This document shows positions 30,529 to 33,242 of a stretch of DNA of 33,242 nucleotides, piece after piece. Each line of letters opens with the position of its first letter. Positions within the stretch are counted from its first letter, which is position 1. The position numbers and the translations under genes are program-made. Below the pieces are notes generated by a model. That model made no database searches. It saw only the letters and a program-made list of their open reading frames with translations, and was not told the DNA's origin. The stretch covers positions 1-33,242 of the forward strand of contig JBJKPP010000265.1 in NCBI GenBank assembly GCA_046706145.1. The letters run 5' to 3'. The DNA comes from JBJKPP01 sp046706145 (GTDB taxonomy: Bacteria > Bacteroidota > Ignavibacteria > Ignavibacteriales > Ignavibacteriaceae).

Positions 30529-32385
30529 ATGAGCAGAAAAAATTCTGATTTGTTCTTTTACAATGAATCTTCTACCCAGGGTGTGAGTGAGGAAGTTCCT
30601 ACCAGAGATAAGATAGAAGAAAAATACAAGTGGAATTTAAAACATATCTATGATACTGATGAAAAATGGGAAATAGATTTCAAATGGGTAAAAGAGAATT
30701 TACAAAATTATAGCCAATTCCAGGGGACGCTTGCAAGAAGTTCAAAAAGATTAAGGGAGCTTCTGAAATTTGATGAGGAAATTGGAATTAAACTTGAACA
30801 ACTGAACCTTTATGCGATGCTGTCTAAAGACAGTGATATGAGCGTTCCAAAATATCAGGCGATGGAAGATAGAATTACATCGCTTATTACTCAAGTTTCA
30901 ACTGCAAGTTCATTCATTAGGCCGGAATTATTATCTATTTCCAATAAAAAAATTAAAGATTTTGTTGAGAGTGATGATTATCTTAAAAAATATGAGCATT
31001 ATTTCGATAATCTATTAAGAGAAAAACCTCACACTCTAAGCAAAGAACAGGAGCATATTGTTGCTTTAGCTTATGACATGATGGGCGGGCCATACAACTC
31101 TTATTCAATCCTTACTAATTCAGATTTTAAATTTCCAAAAGTAAATGATCCGGATGGAAACCCAACCGAGATTTCACACGCCCGTTACTACGCAGCTTTA
31201 TATTCAGTTGATAGAGAATACCGGGAAAGAGTTTTTAAAGGATATTTTGTCCCTTATATGCAGTATGTTAATACTCTTTGTACTCTTTTCAATGCTAATC
31301 TCAAAACTAATATTTTTACGGCGAGAGCGAGGAAATATAATTCAGCCAGGGAAGCAGCGCTCGATAGAAATAATATACCTATTTCGGTTTATGATAACTT
31401 AATTGAGACTGCTGATAAAAACCTTAAGCCCTTGCACCGTTGGGCCAAAATCAAGAAAGAATTATTAAAGATTAATGAATTGCATCCTTATGATGTGTAT
31501 GTAAGTATTTTTCCTTTTGAGAAAGAAACGAAATATCCTTACCAAACTGCCCAAGAAATTGTTTATTCTGCTCTGAAGCCTTTAGGAACAGATTATCTGA
31601 ATTCATTGAAAATGGCATTTGATAATCGCTGGATAGATGTATTTGAAACAAAATCTAAAAGAAGCGGAGCATATTCTTCAGGGACGACTTTTGGTGTTCA
31701 TCCTTATGTTATGTTAAATTGGACTGACCTTCTAAACGATGTTTTCACACTTGCGCATGAAATGGGGCATAATATGCATTCCCATTACACAAGCCAAACA
31801 CAACCTTTTGTTTATGCGAACTATACTATATTCTTGGCAGAAGTTGCATCAACATTTAATGAATCCTTACTCTTAGATTACCTGATTGAAAATTCTAAAG
31901 ACAAAGAGGGAAAATTATTTTTGATAGAAAAATATTTAAATAATATTTCTGCGACTTTTTACAGACAAACTATGTTTGCTGAATTCGAGATGTGGGCATA
32001 CTCGGAAACAGAAAAGGGTGTAGCACTTACCCCAGATGTATTGAGAAATAAGTACAAGGACCTATATCAGAAATACTGGGGACCATCGATGGTTGTTGAC
32101 AAAGAAGAAGAATATACCTGGTCGAGAATACCGCATTTCTTTTACAATTTTTATGTTTTTCAATATGCAACGGGTTTTGCTGCTTCAGAAGTGCTTTCAA
32201 AAAAGGTGAAGAAAGAGGGAAAAGAAGCTGTCGATAAATATCTAACATTTTTGAAGTCTGGAAGTTCTGATTATTCAATTAATATTTTGAAGAAAGCAGG
32301 CGTTGACATGAATTCACCTGAACCTGTTTTGGCAACCACAAGAAAAATGGACCGCCTATTAGATGAACTTGAATCATTAATTTAA
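30529..32385 (+). CDS. pepF: Oligoendopeptidase F (M3 family)
   Basis: A 618-residue zinc peptidase that cleaves short peptides in the cytoplasm. It carries the M3 motif LAHEMGHNMHSHY, with H410, E411 and H414, and the third ligand E438 in FLAEVASTFNE, the normal spacing for PepF. The N-terminal part (RDKIEEKYKWNLKHIYDTDE) is the typical PepF opening, and the C-terminal region (PHFFYNFYVFQYATGFAAS) shapes the substrate channel. Length is as usual for the family. There is no signal peptide, unlike the M1 enzyme upstream. It may recycle peptides produced by protein turnover. It starts 35 bases after the sorting-domain gene with GTGGGA as ribosome site. Confidence 0.96.
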   Translation: MSRKNSDLFFYNESSTQGVSEEVPTRDKIEEKYKWNLKHIYDTDEKWEIDFKWVKENLQNYSQFQGTLARSSKRLRELLKFDEEIGIKLEQLNLYAMLSKDSDMSVPKYQAMEDRITSLITQVSTASSFIRPELLSISNKKIKDFVESDDYLKKYEHYFDNLLREKPHTLSKEQEHIVALAYDMMGGPYNSYSILTNSDFKFPKVNDPDGNPTEISHARYYAALYSVDREYRERVFKGYFVPYMQYVNTLCTLFNANLKTNIFTARARKYNSAREAALDRNNIPISVYDNLIETADKNLKPLHRWAKIKKELLKINELHPYDVYVSIFPFEKETKYPYQTAQEIVYSALKPLGTDYLNSLKMAFDNRWIDVFETKSKRSGAYSSGTTFGVHPYVMLNWTDLLNDVFTLAHEMGHNMHSHYTSQTQPFVYANYTIFLAEVASTFNESLLLDYLIENSKDKEGKLFLIEKYLNNISATFYRQTMFAEFEMWAYSETEKGVALTPDVLRNKYKDLYQKYWGPSMVVDKEEEYTWSRIPHFFYNFYVFQYATGFAASEVLSKKVKKEGKEAVDKYLTFLKSGSSDYSINILKKAGVDMNSPEPVLATTRKMDRLLDELESLI

Positions 32386-32448
32386 ATGTTGGTTTCTTTT
32401 ATTTTCTGAACCGACTAATTTCAAAACCAAGCATTCCTTTGAATTAAA

Positions 32449-33242
32449 ATGAAAGTATATAACAAAAAAGATTTGCACGATTATCCCCAATCATTAACTT
32501 ATGATGACATTAGTTTAATTCCTGTAGATGTTTCGCGTGTCAAAAGCCGGAGTGAGGCCAGTACTGAATCTTCCTTCTTGGGATTAAAACTCAATCTTCC
32601 GGTTATTTCAAGTCCTATGGATACAGTAACAGGAATAGATATGGCAGTTGAATTATCAAACTTGGGATGCATAGGCATTCTAAACAGATTCGATTCCTCT
32701 CTCGATACGCTTTTATCTTCTAACAAGAATAAAGGAATAAAATCTGTCTCCATTGCCTTAACTACACCGATGAATGTTATTGAAAAGTTGGTTGAAAGAA
32801 AATATATAATCTGCATTGACACTGCAAATGCCGGCAACACGTCTGTCTTGAAAAAAACTGAAGAAATAAAAAAGAAATTCGATACTAAGTTAATTGTAGG
32901 TAACATTGCTCATGGTGCGCCTTTAAGACAATTAGAAGAAGCAGGAGCCGATGCTGTTAGAGTGGGAATAGGAAGCGGAAGTGTTTGCACAACCAGCGTG
33001 CAAACGGGCATTGGGATCGGCCAAGTTTCTTCACTTCTTAGTGTACTTTTTGAAAAAGAAGAAAAAAAACTAAAAATAAAGATTATTGCCGATGGGGGAA
33101 TAAAAAGTCCGGGCGATATTTCGAAAGCAATTGCACTTGGTTCCGATGCAGTGATGCTCGGCAGAATGCTTGCGGGCACTAGAGAAACTCCGGGTGAAGT
33201 GATAAAATATGATGGTCAACTTTGGAAAAAATACCGCGGTTC
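32449..33242 (+). CDS. IMP dehydrogenase / GMP reductase family protein without CBS domains (3' end outside window)
   Basis: The frame opens at ATG 32449 and stays open to the last base, so the gene is cut by the window edge (264 residues seen). The opening LTYDDISLIPVDVSRVKSRS and the PVISSPMDTVT motif are typical of the family. The catalytic loop is GIGSGSVCTTSVQTGIG with C180, and IADGGIKSPGDISKAIALGS then DAVMLGRMLAGTRETPGE bind the phosphate. IMP dehydrogenases usually carry a CBS pair of about 120 residues after the PVISSPMD region; here that segment is missing, as in GMP reductases. The LAGTRETPGE end is nearer to IMP dehydrogenases. The Arg normally after CTT is a Ser here. Assignment between the two enzymes is open. 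Confidence 0.88.
   Translation, partial: MKVYNKKDLHDYPQSLTYDDISLIPVDVSRVKSRSEASTESSFLGLKLNLPVISSPMDTVTGIDMAVELSNLGCIGILNRFDSSLDTLLSSNKNKGIKSVSIALTTPMNVIEKLVERKYIICIDTANAGNTSVLKKTEEIKKKFDTKLIVGNIAHGAPLRQLEEAGADAVRVGIGSGSVCTTSVQTGIGIGQVSSLLSVLFEKEEKKLKIKIIADGGIKSPGDISKAIALGSDAVMLGRMLAGTRETPGEVIKYDGQLWKKYRG

Noticed and set aside
32499..33179. Leftward open frames opposite the IMP dehydrogenase-like gene
   Set aside because: The plus strand carries a clear family protein that stays open to the window edge, so the antisense frames are shadows.
1..33242. CRISPR arrays, tRNA or rRNA genes
   Set aside because: No regularly spaced repeats, no cas genes, and no cloverleaf or rRNA-like stretch was found; the integrase therefore shows no tRNA target in this window.

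Overview
The window looks like a chromosomal segment of a bacterium of the Bacteroidota/Chlorobi supergroup, most probably Ignavibacteria. The main evidence is a C-terminal type IX secretion sorting domain of the YPNPFNPST type at the end of the 29414-30493 product, together with AT-rich DNA, weak Shine-Dalgarno use in many genes, a TPR-free MacAB/TolC operon headed by an LTxxQ protein, and a multi-PAS kinase. The lineage is inferred from these features; no database search was possible.

Left flank (1-14742) is ordinary chromosome. It holds the end of an unidentified gene, enolase with a clear terminator, a ParE/Phd-type toxin-antitoxin pair read leftward, and a DinB-fold protein. A six-gene rightward efflux operon follows (3105-9024): LTxxQ periplasmic protein, MacA-like adaptor, ABC ATPase, FtsX/MacB permease, Gly-rich CBM9-like lipoprotein, TolC-like channel. 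Its last gene overlaps tail to tail with a 920-residue five-PAS histidine kinase read leftward. Then come an outer-surface lipoprotein, a small ferredoxin-like-fold protein and a CDF cation exporter.

The middle (about 14950-24040) is an accessory region, visibly more AT-rich than its flanks and with mostly unrecognisable genes. It opens with a HigB/HigA pair whose toxin is broken by one missing base in an A-rich tract, then a tyrosine recombinase, an unknown 241-residue protein and an excisionase-like HTH protein. Cargo follows: a small leftward gene; an operon with an ImmA/IrrE-like HEYGH protein, a protein with DGS-type repeats and a 91-residue partner; a DUF3883-like PD-(D/E)xK nuclease split by a -1 shift at an A8 run; a putative AbiC-like abortive infection protein; and several small or membrane proteins. 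I read it as an integrated element carrying anti-phage and unknown cargo. Short GTTAC-N6-GTTACC motifs just before the integrase and at the right edge are candidate attachment or recombinase sites.

Right flank (24046-33242) is again chromosomal: an acetyl-CoA hydrolase/CoA-transferase family protein, a 750-base spacer carrying a REP-like palindromic repeat, an ArgR repressor, a secreted M1 aminopeptidase with a HEAT-like tail, a type IX-secreted protein, oligoendopeptidase F, and the start of an IMP dehydrogenase/GMP reductase family gene that lacks CBS domains and runs off the end.

The most likely places for new biology are the HEYGH/DGS-repeat operon, the split nuclease next to the AbiC-like protein, the integrase/241-residue/Xis module, and the unusual extra genes in the efflux operon.
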